Positions 7,784-16,759 of a stretch of DNA of 55,792 nucleotides are shown piece by piece (position 1 is the stretch's first letter; every line of letters starts with the position of its first letter). The DNA comes from DAISJD01 sp036821645 (GTDB lineage: Bacteria; Pseudomonadota; Alphaproteobacteria; ATCC43930; CGMCC-115725). The translations under genes were made by a program, and so were the position numbers. Below the pieces are notes generated by a model. It ran no database searches. It was given only the letters and a program-made list of their open reading frames with translations, and was not told where the DNA came from. Location: assembly GCA_036821645.1 (NCBI GenBank), contig DAISJD010000008.1, positions 1-55,792 on the forward strand, given 5' to 3'.

Positions 7784-9220
7784 TTATTCGGTGAGAAAGA
7801 ACAGCAAAAGACTGGCCGTCAGGGCCGAGACCACCGTGACCAGCATATTCAACAATGTCACCCCAAACCCCGCCTTCGGCGGACGGCGATTGAATTTGTT
7901 GCGCTGTCTTATCGTGCCGAAATTGAGCGGCAAGACCGCCGACACCCCCGCCGCCCCGAGGCAACAGGCCCCGATCACCAGGCCGACGGGGGGATAGAGG
8001 ATCAAGGGGATCAGTAAAATCGGCCCGACGAAACAGGCAACCATCATGATCGCCGCCGTCACCTTGGACCGGATCGGCAGGTCCGTGTCGATCGGGGCCG
8101 CCGCCAGAAATTCCGGCGCATCCTCGCTGCCCAATAAAATCCAGGACAAGACCGACGCCATTTGCGCCGACATCACGACCAGAACAACCCAGGCGAATTT
8201 TTGACTATTGCCGTTGAACCGCCCAAGCGCAAAGGCCAACGGCACCAGATAGACCATACTCTGCATGATTTCGAGCAGCAGCCCCGGATCCCGGCGCAGG
8301 ACCAGCCATTCTTTGCGGCGCAAGGCCACCGCCGGGTTCGCGGCGATGCGGACGGTCCGATCGCGATGGGGGCTGGGTTCCTGCACCGTCGGGTGCGGAT
8401 CGCCCGCCGGATCGGTCATCGATAAATCAAGAAATGCCTTTGAATAGCGACCGATCGTCGCCCCGAATACCGCCAGACAGAGACTGATGAACAGGGCAAG
8501 CTTCACAGGATCGCCCAAGGCCGCTTCGGCCGGCCAATACAATCCCGGCACATCGCCCACCCGGTCGGCGATCGCGTTCAGCCGATCCAGAATGAAGGTC
8601 GCCTGTTCCGCCGTCGATAGATTGGCCACCTGCGGGGCCACGATCAGGGGAATGCCGACCAGGGCGGCGATCACCTGGACGAAAACCCGTGCCTGACGCG
8701 CCCCGAACCGGCGGAACAACAAAAGATAAAGACCGAAACTGACGCTGACGGCCAGCAGACTCAATAACGGCAAAATCAGATAGGCCCGCCACCAGCCGGG
8801 GTCGACCATCAATGCCAGGATATTCGCCATCGGCAGCAGGAACATCGCCGATTGACTGACCACCATCACGGCGATCGTGACGAGGCGGGCCACCATGACC
8901 GGGCGCACGGGGATCGGGGCTGCGACCAGAAGATCGAGATCCTGGCGGAATTGAAACACCTGCATGATATCGGCCAGACCCGCCGAGATCAGAGCCAAAA
9001 AGCAAAATCCCATGGCAAGACTGGTCGCCAATAAAACCGCCCGATCATTCAGATCATAGGCGGCCTCGGCGATCCCGATCGTCAAAAAGCCCAGGAAATG
9101 GCAAACCAGCACCAAGAGAAAAATGGAAACCCCGGCCCCCCATTTGCCGGGAATGCTGCGCCAATAAAGCGAGAGTTCATGGCCGAGCAGCCAGAGGGTC
9201 AACCCGATCTCGCCGCTCAT
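7784..9220 (-). CDS. ABC-2 type transporter permease
   Basis: This 478-residue membrane protein has about twelve hydrophobic segments, such as GVSIFLLVLVCHFLGFLTI, LATSLAMGFCFLALISAGLAD and KVTAAIMMVACFVGPILLIPLIL. It is the membrane half of an ABC exporter. The phrase FQFRQDLDLLVAAPIPVRPVMVARL resembles the large ABC-2 permeases that lack a fused ATPase. Its ATG overlaps the stop of the ATPase gene by 4 nt, indicating coupled translation and a functional pair. The substrate cannot be predicted. Confidence 0.85.
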   Translation of the reverse strand: MSGEIGLTLWLLGHELSLYWRSIPGKWGAGVSIFLLVLVCHFLGFLTIGIAEAAYDLNDRAVLLATSLAMGFCFLALISAGLADIMQVFQFRQDLDLLVAAPIPVRPVMVARLVTIAVMVVSQSAMFLLPMANILALMVDPGWWRAYLILPLLSLLAVSVSFGLYLLLFRRFGARQARVFVQVIAALVGIPLIVAPQVANLSTAEQATFILDRLNAIADRVGDVPGLYWPAEAALGDPVKLALFISLCLAVFGATIGRYSKAFLDLSMTDPAGDPHPTVQEPSPHRDRTVRIAANPAVALRRKEWLVLRRDPGLLLEIMQSMVYLVPLAFALGRFNGNSQKFAWVVLVVMSAQMASVLSWILLGSEDAPEFLAAAPIDTDLPIRSKVTAAIMMVACFVGPILLIPLILYPPVGLVIGACCLGAAGVSAVLPLNFGTIRQRNKFNRRPPKAGFGVTLLNMLVTVVSALTASLLLFFLTE

Positions 9221-9975
9221 AGGGCACCGGGGGTCGGTTCCGCCACAAGATGCAGAAACACGTCTTCGAGACTGTTGCGCCCATCGCCCGCCAAAGCGCG
9301 CAACTGATCCAGCGTCCCTTCGGCCACGATCCGCCCGCCGCGCAAAATCCCGATCCGATCGACCAACCGTTCCGCCACCTCCAAAATATGGGTGGTCAGA
9401 ATGATGGTACAGCCATCCTCCGCCAGGCTCTGCAACAGGCCCTTGACCTCGCGCGCGATGGCCGCATCGAGCCCCGTCAAAGGTTCGTCCAGGATCAAGA
9501 GGCGCGGTTCATGGACAAGGGCACCGGCAAGGGCCGCCTTTTGCTTCATGCCGCGCGAAAACCCTTCGCAGCGCCGATGACGCGCATCCCAAAGATCGAG
9601 GCGTTTCAGCAAAATCTCGGACCGATGGCGGGCATGGGCCGGATCCATCCGCCAGAGCCCCGCAACAAAGGCCAAATATTCGAGCGGGGTTAGTTTATCG
9701 TAGAGCAAGGGCTCGTCCGGCAACCACGCGATTTGCCGTTTCGTTGCAATGGGATCGGCGGCGACATCGCTGCCGAAGACGCTGATCGCGCCGGAATCGG
9801 GGGCCAAAAGCCCGACGATCATGCGCAAAGTCGTGGTCTTGCCCGCCCCGTTCGGCCCCAAAAGACCGTAAAACTCGCCCGGTGCGATTTCGAGATCGAT
9901 GCCATCAACCGCACGCTTGCCGTTGAACGTTTTCCTTAAACCCTGGATCCGCAAAGCAGCGGTTTCATGCGTCAT
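9217..9975 (-). CDS. ABC transporter ATP-binding protein
   Basis: This 252-residue nucleotide-binding subunit drives the adjacent permease. Walker A is GLLGPNGAGKTTTLRMI, the Q-loop lies at RQIAWLPDE, and the signature region is degenerate (CEGFSRGMKQKAALAGALVHEP). Walker B with catalytic Glu is RLLILDEPLTGLD, followed by the H-loop TTHI. The layout fits ABC-2 exporters of the CcmA/DrrA class. It is the first gene of a two-gene operon with the permease. Confidence 0.93.
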   Translation of the reverse strand: MTHETAALRIQGLRKTFNGKRAVDGIDLEIAPGEFYGLLGPNGAGKTTTLRMIVGLLAPDSGAISVFGSDVAADPIATKRQIAWLPDEPLLYDKLTPLEYLAFVAGLWRMDPAHARHRSEILLKRLDLWDARHRRCEGFSRGMKQKAALAGALVHEPRLLILDEPLTGLDAAIAREVKGLLQSLAEDGCTIILTTHILEVAERLVDRIGILRGGRIVAEGTLDQLRALAGDGRNSLEDVFLHLVAEPTPGAL

Positions 9976-10081
9976 CGGCCTCGTCCCTTTTTCGCCTGTC
10001 GTCTCGATCCGCCCCTTGGTCTTAGCCGTTTTAGCGGCCGCTCACCAGCGACAAAACAGCGACGGTGCAAGGGCCGACGGA

Positions 10082-11350
10082 TCAGGCGGCCCCGACCCGC
10101 GCCGCGATCATCTGGAACAGGGCACGCTGGGCGCTGCTGCCGCCCACCGCGGCCAAAAACGGCAGACCGGCGGTGAAAAGGGGGGCCGCATCGTACCAGG
10201 CCCCGCAGCCATAGGCGGCGAGTGCCCGCACCAACGGGATGCCCGCCTGCCGCCACATCACCCGCTGTTCCGGCCCGGCTTTCGCCGCCTGGGCTTCGAC
10301 CCCGGCAGTCAAGGCGGCCAGGGCATCCTGGCGACCGGCGCGGGAAAAGGCCAAGGCATGATGCAGATCGACGAAGGTGAGGACGTGATCGTTCTGATGT
10401 GCGGCGGCCTCGTCGGCCAGAATCTGCCAACGATCGCCGACATCGACGCCCTTGAGTTCGAGCCGCGCCAGCATGGAGACCGCGTTCACATAGCTCGACA
10501 GCGATTTCTTCACTTCGCCGGCAATATGACGGTCATAGGCCGCCAAAACCCGCCCCGTCTCGCCCGAGGCCAGTTCGAGCAGCATCAAATGCCACCAATT
10601 ATGGGTGTACATCGACGATCCGCAGCCGCGCCAAGTCGGGCTATATTCGCTCATGATGAGCACACCCTGTTCCACACGGCCCATCGACGCATAGACATGG
10701 CCCAGGGCATGATGGGCCCAGGGTTGACGCGGATCGCGGGCGCAGGCCGCGAGCCCCGCCTTCTCGGCGGCCTTGAGATCGCCTTGCTGCTCAAGGGCGA
10801 AACTGGCCATACCGAGGGCGAAGGGATTGTTCGGATTGGCCGCAACGATATGGCGCGCCAAATCCGCCATCCGGTCGAATTCGCCAAAATTCAAGAAGTG
10901 CAGATGGGCAAGATAGGCTGAGGCCAGATCCTGCGGTGCCACCCGGCCCAAGGCGCTGAAGGCGGCATCGGCCGTGCGCGGACATTCATCGGCCAGCGCC
11001 TTCAGGGCCGTGACCAGCAACCCTTCCCGTTCTTCCGCCCGCCAGAGATGGGCGGAGGCCCGATCGAGATACTGTTTCGAGGCCGACAACCCCGCCCGCG
11101 TGTCGGCCAGGAGATGATAGGCCGCCGCATAGGCCTGCGCCATCACGCAGTGCGGGGCCGCATCGGCCACCGGCAGGATGGCATCCAATCCTTGCCCCCG
11201 GCGCAGGAAGGAATCGGCGAACCGATCGATCTCGGCCACGCAGTCGCCATCGCCGCCCGTCACGATCAGCCCCTGAGCGTCTCTCGGCCGTACCATCCTC
11301 GTCGTCCTCCGGATCACACGATCGTCAAAACCTGCGGCGATGAGCGCCAT
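10082..11350 (-). CDS. TPR-containing protein, TTC38-like, predicted ECF sigma target
   Basis: The 422-residue protein is built of alpha-helical TPR-like repeats (NPFALGMASFALEQQGDLKAAEKAGLAACARDPRQPWAHHALGHVYASMGRVEQG), and the segment THNWWHLMLLELASG is typical of the TTC38-like tetratricopeptide family. No signal peptide or enzyme motif is seen, so it is probably a cytosolic scaffold or unknown stress protein. The ATG at 11350 is supported by AGGAAG 8 nt upstream. A GTAACC-N15-CGAA promoter lies 70-95 nt upstream, identical in form to that of the divergent sigma factor gene. This places it in the predicted regulon of that sigma factor. Confidence 0.8.
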   Translation of the reverse strand: MALIAAGFDDRVIRRTTRMVRPRDAQGLIVTGGDGDCVAEIDRFADSFLRRGQGLDAILPVADAAPHCVMAQAYAAAYHLLADTRAGLSASKQYLDRASAHLWRAEEREGLLVTALKALADECPRTADAAFSALGRVAPQDLASAYLAHLHFLNFGEFDRMADLARHIVAANPNNPFALGMASFALEQQGDLKAAEKAGLAACARDPRQPWAHHALGHVYASMGRVEQGVLIMSEYSPTWRGCGSSMYTHNWWHLMLLELASGETGRVLAAYDRHIAGEVKKSLSSYVNAVSMLARLELKGVDVGDRWQILADEAAAHQNDHVLTFVDLHHALAFSRAGRQDALAALTAGVEAQAAKAGPEQRVMWRQAGIPLVRALAAYGCGAWYDAAPLFTAGLPFLAAVGGSSAQRALFQMIAARVGAA

Positions 11351-11419
11351 GACGGTCTTCCTTCTCTTCGGCCCTTGCGACCTTTTTTAAGCGGTCGAAC
11401 CGCTCTCTCACCCCTGCAG

Positions 11420-11444
11420 TTCGCCGGTCATGGGAAAAGGTTAC
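11420..11444 (-). promoter_or_regulatory. ECF-type promoter GTAACC-N15-CGAA for the TPR gene
   Basis: On the minus strand GTAACC (11444-11439) is followed after exactly 15 nt (starting TTTTC) by CGAA (11423-11420). It mirrors the promoter at 11499-11523. GTAACC/CGAA elements are associated with SigF-type ECF factors that have NrsF anti-sigma partners in Caulobacter (recalled knowledge). Confidence 0.7.
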
Positions 11445-11498
11445 GGGGCCACACAGAAAAAATGCGCAAAAGGCGATAAAAAAATTGCCGTGCACGCC

Positions 11499-11523
11499 GT
11501 AACCTTTTCGCCATTGCGGCGAA
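11499..11523 (+). promoter_or_regulatory. ECF-type promoter GTAACC-N15-CGAA for the sigma factor operon
   Basis: GTAACC (11499-11504), 15 nt beginning TTTTC, then CGAA (11520-11523). It has the same arrangement as the divergent promoter and suggests autoregulation of the sigma/anti-sigma operon. Predicted transcription start is about 11530, leaving a long 5' leader before the core sigma coding region. Confidence 0.7.
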
Positions 11524-11832
11524 TTGTGGTGTACGGGGACGCAAGACCGCCCGTTTCTTTCGCAATCGGCCCAATCGGTACCTCAATCGGAACCTCAGTT
11601 TATGATGCAGACGGCCCCGACGTTCCCCTCGCACAGCCTGCGGCACCCGATCGCACGGACACCGTCGCATCATGGGGTACCGCACCGGTCGCGCGCGGCA
11701 CCCGACCGCATTCGGGGACGGCGATCCAGCATTGTCTTGACAAGACGTGGGGCCCGGCCTTTGGTGACGGTGACGGATCCTTCTGCAATCCGCCGTCCCG
11801 TCCCGTTCCCGCTTTTCGGCTTGATCCGCACC

Positions 11833-12420
11833 GTGCCCGATCTTCCTTCACCGCCTTCATCACCGTCCGGGGTCGCCCCCGGCGATTGGCAGTCCTTGAT
11901 GGCGCGTGCCCGTGCGGGCGATCATCGGGCCTATGAAACGCTGCTGCGGGAAGTGGCGACCATCCTGCGCCCGATGGTGCGCCGCACCCTTTCCAACCCC
12001 AGCGACGTCGAAGACGTCGTCCAAGATATTCTGGTGACGGTCCATCAGGTCTCGGCAACCTATGACCCATCGCGCCCGTTCGCCCCTTGGCTGATCACGA
12101 TCGCCCGGCGGCGGGTCGCCGACTGGCTGCGCCGTACCGGCAAACGCCGCACCCATGAAACCGGCTATGATGCGGATACGGACGAGATCGCGGATGAACG
12201 CGATCACGGGCGGCTCGATCCTGACGATATCGCCCCCCTGATGGCGGCGATCAAGACCCTGCCCGATGGGCAACGCCAGGCGGTCGAACTGTTAAAACTG
12301 CAAGAATTATCCCTGAAGGAAGCCTCGGCCAGAACCGGCCTGTCGATCAGTGCGCTGAAAGTCGCGACCCATCGCGCCTTCAAAAGCCTGCGAGCGCTCC
12401 TTGACCGGACGGAGACATAG
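11833..12420 (+). CDS. ECF RNA polymerase sigma factor (SigF/NrsF type)
   Basis: This alternative sigma factor redirects RNA polymerase to stress promoters. Region 2 is clear (ARAGDHRAYETLLREVATILRPMVRRTLSNPSDVEDVVQDILVTVHQ...PWLITIARRRVADWLRR), as is region 4 (LPDGQRQAVELLKLQELSLKEASARTGLSISALKVATHRAFKSLR). The start is uncertain. GTG at 11833 gives about 24 residues before the first conserved helix; ATGs at 11602 and 11899 are alternatives. The frame is open further upstream, but that part is Pro/Arg-rich and probably leader. The gene lies 3 nt before the NrsF-like anti-sigma gene. Confidence 0.88.
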   Translation: MPDLPSPPSSPSGVAPGDWQSLMARARAGDHRAYETLLREVATILRPMVRRTLSNPSDVEDVVQDILVTVHQVSATYDPSRPFAPWLITIARRRVADWLRRTGKRRTHETGYDADTDEIADERDHGRLDPDDIAPLMAAIKTLPDGQRQAVELLKLQELSLKEASARTGLSISALKVATHRAFKSLRALLDRTET

Positions 12421-12423
12421 GCG

Positions 12424-13098
12424 ATGGTTGACACGGACACCCTTATCCGAACACTCGCCACCCGACCGACCGTCCCGCCCCTGGCCCCGCCGGCCCGGCG
12501 CGCCGCCCTCTGGCTCGGACTGGTTTTCACCCTGTTAACGACGATCGTCCTGGTCCGCGGCCTGCGCCCCGATCTCGCCCTGTCGCTCGGCAATCCGGGA
12601 TTCGTCCTGGAATGGGGGGCATCGGTCGCAACCGGCATCCTCGCCTCCTTCGCAGCCTTCCATTTGGCACAGCCCGACCGTTCATCCGGGTGGCGCTGGC
12701 TGCCGGTGCCGGGCCTCCTCGTTTGGGTCGGCACATTCCTCTACGGCATCCACCACGATCTTGAGACGTTCGGTCCCGACTGCCTGCATCTTGGGGCGAG
12801 TCTCCCCTGCGCCACCTTCATCACGGTAACGACCGTCCCGCTCGGTGCTGTGCTTTTTTACCTGCTGCGCTATGCCGGTCCGATCCGGCCGGTCGAAACC
12901 GTGCTCTTCGCCACCTTGTCGATCGCGGCCTTCACCTCCGCCGCACAATCGCTTGCCCATGACATTACCACCTCGCTCATGGTCTTGGTCTGGCATGTCG
13001 GCACGGTCGCAGCCCTCCTCATCCCCACCGTCTTTTTGGGCCCCGTTCTGTTGCGGGCCATGATACGGCGGACCAGTCGGACGGCCCGCCTGCGGTGA
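12424..13098 (+). CDS. NrsF-family membrane anti-sigma factor (DUF1109)
   Basis: This 224-residue protein has six predicted membrane helices, such as AALWLGLVFTLLTTIVLV, VLEWGASVATGILASFAAFHLA, LPVPGLLVWVGTFLYGI and LMVLVWHVGTVAALLIPTVFLG. Its N terminus, MVDTDTLIRTLATRPTVPPL, is typical of the NrsF/DUF1109 family. Such proteins hold their cognate ECF factor at the inner membrane and release it under redox or heavy-metal stress. Conserved Cys residues (DCLHLG, LPCATF) fit the family's sensing role in Caulobacter. It is co-transcribed with the sigma factor. Confidence 0.88.
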   Translation: MVDTDTLIRTLATRPTVPPLAPPARRAALWLGLVFTLLTTIVLVRGLRPDLALSLGNPGFVLEWGASVATGILASFAAFHLAQPDRSSGWRWLPVPGLLVWVGTFLYGIHHDLETFGPDCLHLGASLPCATFITVTTVPLGAVLFYLLRYAGPIRPVETVLFATLSIAAFTSAAQSLAHDITTSLMVLVWHVGTVAALLIPTVFLGPVLLRAMIRRTSRTARLR

Positions 13099-13121
13099 GA
13101 TCAGCCCAGGTTGAGATCGGC

Positions 13122-13859
13122 TTAGCGATGGGGGTCCTGGCGCAGGACCGGGCGAGGGATCGGCTGATAGAGCATGTGGGCCATGCGCCGCTCCTGGCGG
13201 GGTTTTGCATAGATCTGTTTGCTGGCTTCGATGAGGACGACGCCGGAAAAACTCGGGAACCAACGGCTGCCGACTTTTTCCCAGGCCCCCGCCGCCGACA
13301 GGACCATGCCCGACCGGGTCGGTGGGATGAACAGGGCGGCCGCAGATTGTACCGGGGTAAAGGCGCAATCGCGCATGAGACGCCGCAATTGATTGGGGGT
13401 ATAGGGATGGCCGGCCCCGAACGGCGTGTGATCGAACCGGGCCCAAAGGCCGCGCCGGTTCGGCACGACAACCAACAGCCGCCCGCCGCCTGCCAAAACC
13501 CGCCAGCATTCGGCCAGAAGCGGGCGAATCTGCTCGCTGCATTCCAAGGCATGGACCAAGAGCAGACGATCGATCGACGCATCTTGCAAAGGCAAACTGT
13601 CTTCGTCGGTCAAAACGCAGAGGTTGGGGCTATGGATCGGCCAGTGCAGGACCCCCTGCGGTGCCGGCATGAAGCAGAGCGTGCGTTCCGTTTCGCCCTG
13701 AAACGGCACGAGATAGGGGCTCGCATAGCCGAGCCCGACGAGACGCTGCCCCCGCAGATCCGGCCAAAACAGCCGAATCCGACGCATGATCATCCGCCTG
13801 ACCGTCTGACCGAGGTTCGTTTCGTAAAAATCTCTAAGGTCGATCACATCCGTGCGCAT
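13122..13859 (-). CDS. SAM-dependent methyltransferase (type 11)
   Basis: The 245-residue protein has a class I methyltransferase fold. The glycine-rich region LVGLGYASPYLVPF is followed by the acidic and post-I motifs (LCVLTDEDSLPLQDASIDRLLLVHALE) and ECWRVLAGGGRLLVVVPNRRGLWAR, all characteristic of the Methyltransf_11 family. Alphaproteobacteria commonly carry this gene near glyoxalase II, though not here. The substrate is unknown. It converges with the NrsF gene. Confidence 0.85.
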   Translation of the reverse strand: MRTDVIDLRDFYETNLGQTVRRMIMRRIRLFWPDLRGQRLVGLGYASPYLVPFQGETERTLCFMPAPQGVLHWPIHSPNLCVLTDEDSLPLQDASIDRLLLVHALECSEQIRPLLAECWRVLAGGGRLLVVVPNRRGLWARFDHTPFGAGHPYTPNQLRRLMRDCAFTPVQSAAALFIPPTRSGMVLSAAGAWEKVGSRWFPSFSGVVLIEASKQIYAKPRQERRMAHMLYQPIPRPVLRQDPHR

Positions 13860-13938
13860 CGGGTGATCCTGCCCGCAATCGCCGCCCTATACCAGTACGA
13901 TCTTGCCGCAAGAGAGAGGGGTTTGGGGCTTTAAGAGA

Positions 13939-13968
13939 CCGCAGAGACCGCTTTTGCGGCCTCTGCGG
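13939..13968. repeat. GC-rich inverted repeat
   Basis: CCGCAGAG and CTCTGCGG arms enclose a second CCGC-TTTT-GCGG hairpin. No T-run follows, so a transcriptional role is uncertain. It lies in the 184-nt gap between the methyltransferase and the small gene at 14044-14256; nothing else is seen there. Confidence 0.5.
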
Positions 13969-14043
13969 CAATCGGGCGTGATGGTGGCCCCAGGGTACGG
14001 CCCCCCCGCCAGATCTTACCCCGATGATCCGGGTGCCGTTCGC

Positions 14044-14256
14044 CTAGCCGCGTGCGGCGTGGCCGAACCGTTTCGATTTCTGCGTCTCATGCGGAAAGCG
14101 CGTGATCGCCTGACGGGCCGCCTGGAGGCTTTTGAAGCGTTGGCCGTCAAGCGGATAGAAGACCGGTTCCGAGGCATAAAACCGCACGCCCCGGGCTTCG
14201 AGCACCACAATTCCGGCGGTACGATCGGCCGCATCGATCACAAAAGCATCAGTCAT
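14044..14256 (-). CDS. Small conserved hypothetical protein
   Basis: A 70-residue protein starting MTDAFVIDAADRTAGIVVLEARGVRFYAS and containing FYPLDGQRFKSLQAARQAI, which reads as a compact beta-rich fold. A good Shine-Dalgarno (AGGGGAT, 8 nt before the ATG) supports translation. The C terminus is basic. The function is unknown. Codon use matches the host genes. Confidence 0.65.
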   Translation of the reverse strand: MTDAFVIDAADRTAGIVVLEARGVRFYASEPVFYPLDGQRFKSLQAARQAITRFPHETQKSKRFGHAARG

Positions 14257-14791
14257 GACAAATCCCCTTCTATGGCACCGAAATCAGCGCCACAATCAAT
14301 AATCATTGGTTCAAGCAAAAATAAATCCGCTCAACAACAACAATGACAACAGGGATCTGTGACAAGATGGTCTGTAATTCTTTGGAGATAAGGAAACATA
14401 ATTGGACTCCGTAAAGGATGTCGGGTCCATGGTTATCTCACCATGGTGCTTTAGCGATTGTGGTTGCGGCGCAAGCTACCCTTCAAATACCCGCAAGTCC
14501 CGGCGATACCGGCACTGGCCTCACTGTCGCGCAAAACCGATTTTGTGTCAATATATTTTCTTAATGGTCAATATAACAAACAACACCCCTCTTGTCCCCT
14601 CGGGTTTGACCCGTTACCCTCACCCAATCCCCTCCCAACGTCTAATGGCAGGGGCCGCAGGGCTGGCGCACAGTCACTAGGATCAAAACAACAGCCCCAT
14701 CCGGGGCAAAAGGGATGGACGGCCGAAAGCGCCCACGGGCGGTTGGGACTTTCGGGTCGAAACGCAAAGCCTAGGAATGAAAGAGGCGGTC
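14257..14791. other. Intergenic region with structured acs leader
   Basis: The first 330 nt show no convincing gene. From 14694 there are hairpins: GCCCC/GGGGC (14694-14707) and CCGAAAG/CTTTCGG (14723-14755) enclosing CGCCC/GGGCG. The motif ACGCAAAGCC at 14762-14771 resembles one strand of the c-di-GMP-I aptamer, but the expected P2 helix is missing. It may be a structured 5' leader of acs. Confidence 0.35.
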
Positions 14792-16738
14792 ATGATGAGC
14801 ACAGGATCAGAGCACGCCACCCGCGCAGCCCCCCCCGAACTCGATATTGCCAGTCCCGAGATTTATCGGCAGGTCTATGCCCGATCGGTCGATGATCAGG
14901 AACAATTCTGGGCCGAGGCCGGTCGCCGTCTTACATGGATGACCCCCTATACCAAGGTCAAGAATGTCAGCTTTACGGGCGATGTCTCAATCCGGTGGTA
15001 CGAAGACGGCGTTTTGAATGCCGCCGCCAATTGCCTCGACCGACATCTCGCCGACAAGGCCGATCAGACTGCCATCATCTGGGAAGGCGACGATCCCGCA
15101 GAACAACGCCATGTGAGCTATCGCGAACTCCATCAGGATGTCTCGCGCTTTGCCAACGCCTTGAAACAGCGCGGCGTGAAACGGGGCGATCGGGTGACGA
15201 TCTACCTGCCGATGATCCCGGAAGCCGCCGTCGCCATGCTGGCCTGCGCCCGGATCGGGGCCATCCATTCCGTCGTCTTCGGCGGATTTTCCCCGGAAAG
15301 CCTGATGGGGCGCATTCAGGATTGCGGGTCGCGTTGCGTCATTACGGCCGATGAGGGCCTGCGCGGCGGGCGCAAGGTGCCCCTCAAGGCCAATATGGAT
15401 GTGGCCCTACAACACTGCCCCGATGTCGAAACCGTCTTCGTCGTCCGCCGCACCGGCGGCAGCGTCGATTGGGAACCGGCGCGCGACGTCTGGTATCACG
15501 ACGCCGTGGCGGCGGCATCATCCGAGTGCCCGCCCGAACCGATGCAGGCCGAAGATCCCCTCTTCATCCTCTATACCTCGGGATCGACCGGCAAACCGAA
15601 AGGCGTGCTCCACACCACGGGCGGCTATCTCGTCTATGCGGCCATGACCCATGCCCTCGTCTTCGACTATAAACCGGGCGACGTCTATTGGTGCACGGCG
15701 GATGTGGGGTGGGTGACGGGCCACAGTTATATTCTCTATGGGCCGCTTGCCAATGGGGCCACGACCCTGATGTTCGAGGGCGTGCCGAACTACCCCGATC
15801 CAAGCCGATTCTGGCAGGTGGTCGATAAACACAAAGTCACGATTTTCTATACGGCCCCGACCGCCATTCGCGCCCTCATGCGCGAGGGTGAGGCTTATGT
15901 GAAATCGAGTTCGCGCCAGAGCTTGCGGGTGCTGGGCTCCGTCGGCGAGCCGATCAATCCCGAAGCCTGGAACTGGTATTCGCGGGTCGTAGGCGACGAT
16001 CGGTGTCCCGTCATCGATACCTGGTGGCAGACGGAAACCGGCGGCATCCTGATCGCCCCCCTGCCGCGCGCCACCGTGACGAAACCGGGCTCGGCAACAT
16101 TGCCGTTTTTCGGCGTGAAACCGGTGATCGTCGATGCGGTCGGTACCGTACTGGAGGGGGCGGTCGAGGGCAATCTCTGCATCGCCGAAAGTTGGCCGGG
16201 TCAGGCCCGCACCGTGTTCGGCGATCATAAACGCTTCATCGAGACCTATTTCAGCACGTTCCCCGGCTATTATTTCACCGGCGACGGGGCGCGCAGGGAC
16301 GAGGACGGCTATTATTGGATCACGGGACGGGTCGATGACGTGATCAACGTCTCCGGCCATCGCCTTGGCACTGCCGAAATCGAAAGCGCCCTCGTCGCCC
16401 ATCCGAAAGTGGCCGAAGCGGCCGTCGTGGGCTATCCCCACGATCTCAAGGGTCAAGGCATTTATGCCTATGTCACCCTCAATGCCGGCGAAGAGCCGAG
16501 CGAGGCCCTGCGCCGAGAACTCGTCCAATGGGTGCGCAAGGAAATCGGGCCGATCGCAAGCCCGGATCTCGTGCAATGGGCCCCCGGCTTGCCCAAAACC
16601 CGTTCCGGCAAAATCATGCGCCGAATTCTGCGCAAAATCGCAGCCAACGACTATCAATCCCTGGGCGATACATCCACCCTGGCCGATCCCTCGGTGGTCA
16701 TGCATCTGATCGAAGCGCACGAGTCCTTGGTGCAATAG
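14792..16738 (+). CDS. acsA: Acetyl-CoA synthetase (AMP-forming)
   Basis: This enzyme converts acetate, ATP and CoA to acetyl-CoA through acetyl-AMP. The 648-residue length is typical. Motifs are the P-loop FILYTSGSTGKPKGVLHTTGGY, the adenine-binding VIDTWWQTETGG, the hinge block YYWITGRVDDVINVSGHRLGT, and the C-terminal SGKIMRRILRKIA with the catalytic, acetylation-sensitive Lys. The start at 14792 is preferred over the ATG at 14777 because AGAGG lies 5 nt upstream, and the earlier codon has no spaced Shine-Dalgarno. The next gene, a LuxR-type regulator, starts 21 nt after the stop, so the two probably form an operon. Confidence 0.96.
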   Translation: MMSTGSEHATRAAPPELDIASPEIYRQVYARSVDDQEQFWAEAGRRLTWMTPYTKVKNVSFTGDVSIRWYEDGVLNAAANCLDRHLADKADQTAIIWEGDDPAEQRHVSYRELHQDVSRFANALKQRGVKRGDRVTIYLPMIPEAAVAMLACARIGAIHSVVFGGFSPESLMGRIQDCGSRCVITADEGLRGGRKVPLKANMDVALQHCPDVETVFVVRRTGGSVDWEPARDVWYHDAVAAASSECPPEPMQAEDPLFILYTSGSTGKPKGVLHTTGGYLVYAAMTHALVFDYKPGDVYWCTADVGWVTGHSYILYGPLANGATTLMFEGVPNYPDPSRFWQVVDKHKVTIFYTAPTAIRALMREGEAYVKSSSRQSLRVLGSVGEPINPEAWNWYSRVVGDDRCPVIDTWWQTETGGILIAPLPRATVTKPGSATLPFFGVKPVIVDAVGTVLEGAVEGNLCIAESWPGQARTVFGDHKRFIETYFSTFPGYYFTGDGARRDEDGYYWITGRVDDVINVSGHRLGTAEIESALVAHPKVAEAAVVGYPHDLKGQGIYAYVTLNAGEEPSEALRRELVQWVRKEIGPIASPDLVQWAPGLPKTRSGKIMRRILRKIAANDYQSLGDTSTLADPSVVMHLIEAHESLVQ

Positions 16739-16759
16739 CCATGATCCGGGGATCGGGGG

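Noticed and set aside
11430..11936. Alternative frame in the sigma factor leader
   Set aside because: It overlaps the promoter and leader, and has no family motif.
14694..14791. Canonical c-di-GMP-I riboswitch
   Set aside because: Only the ACGCAAAGCC strand and a GGGGCAAAA segment fit; the P2 helix and tetraloop receptor are missing.
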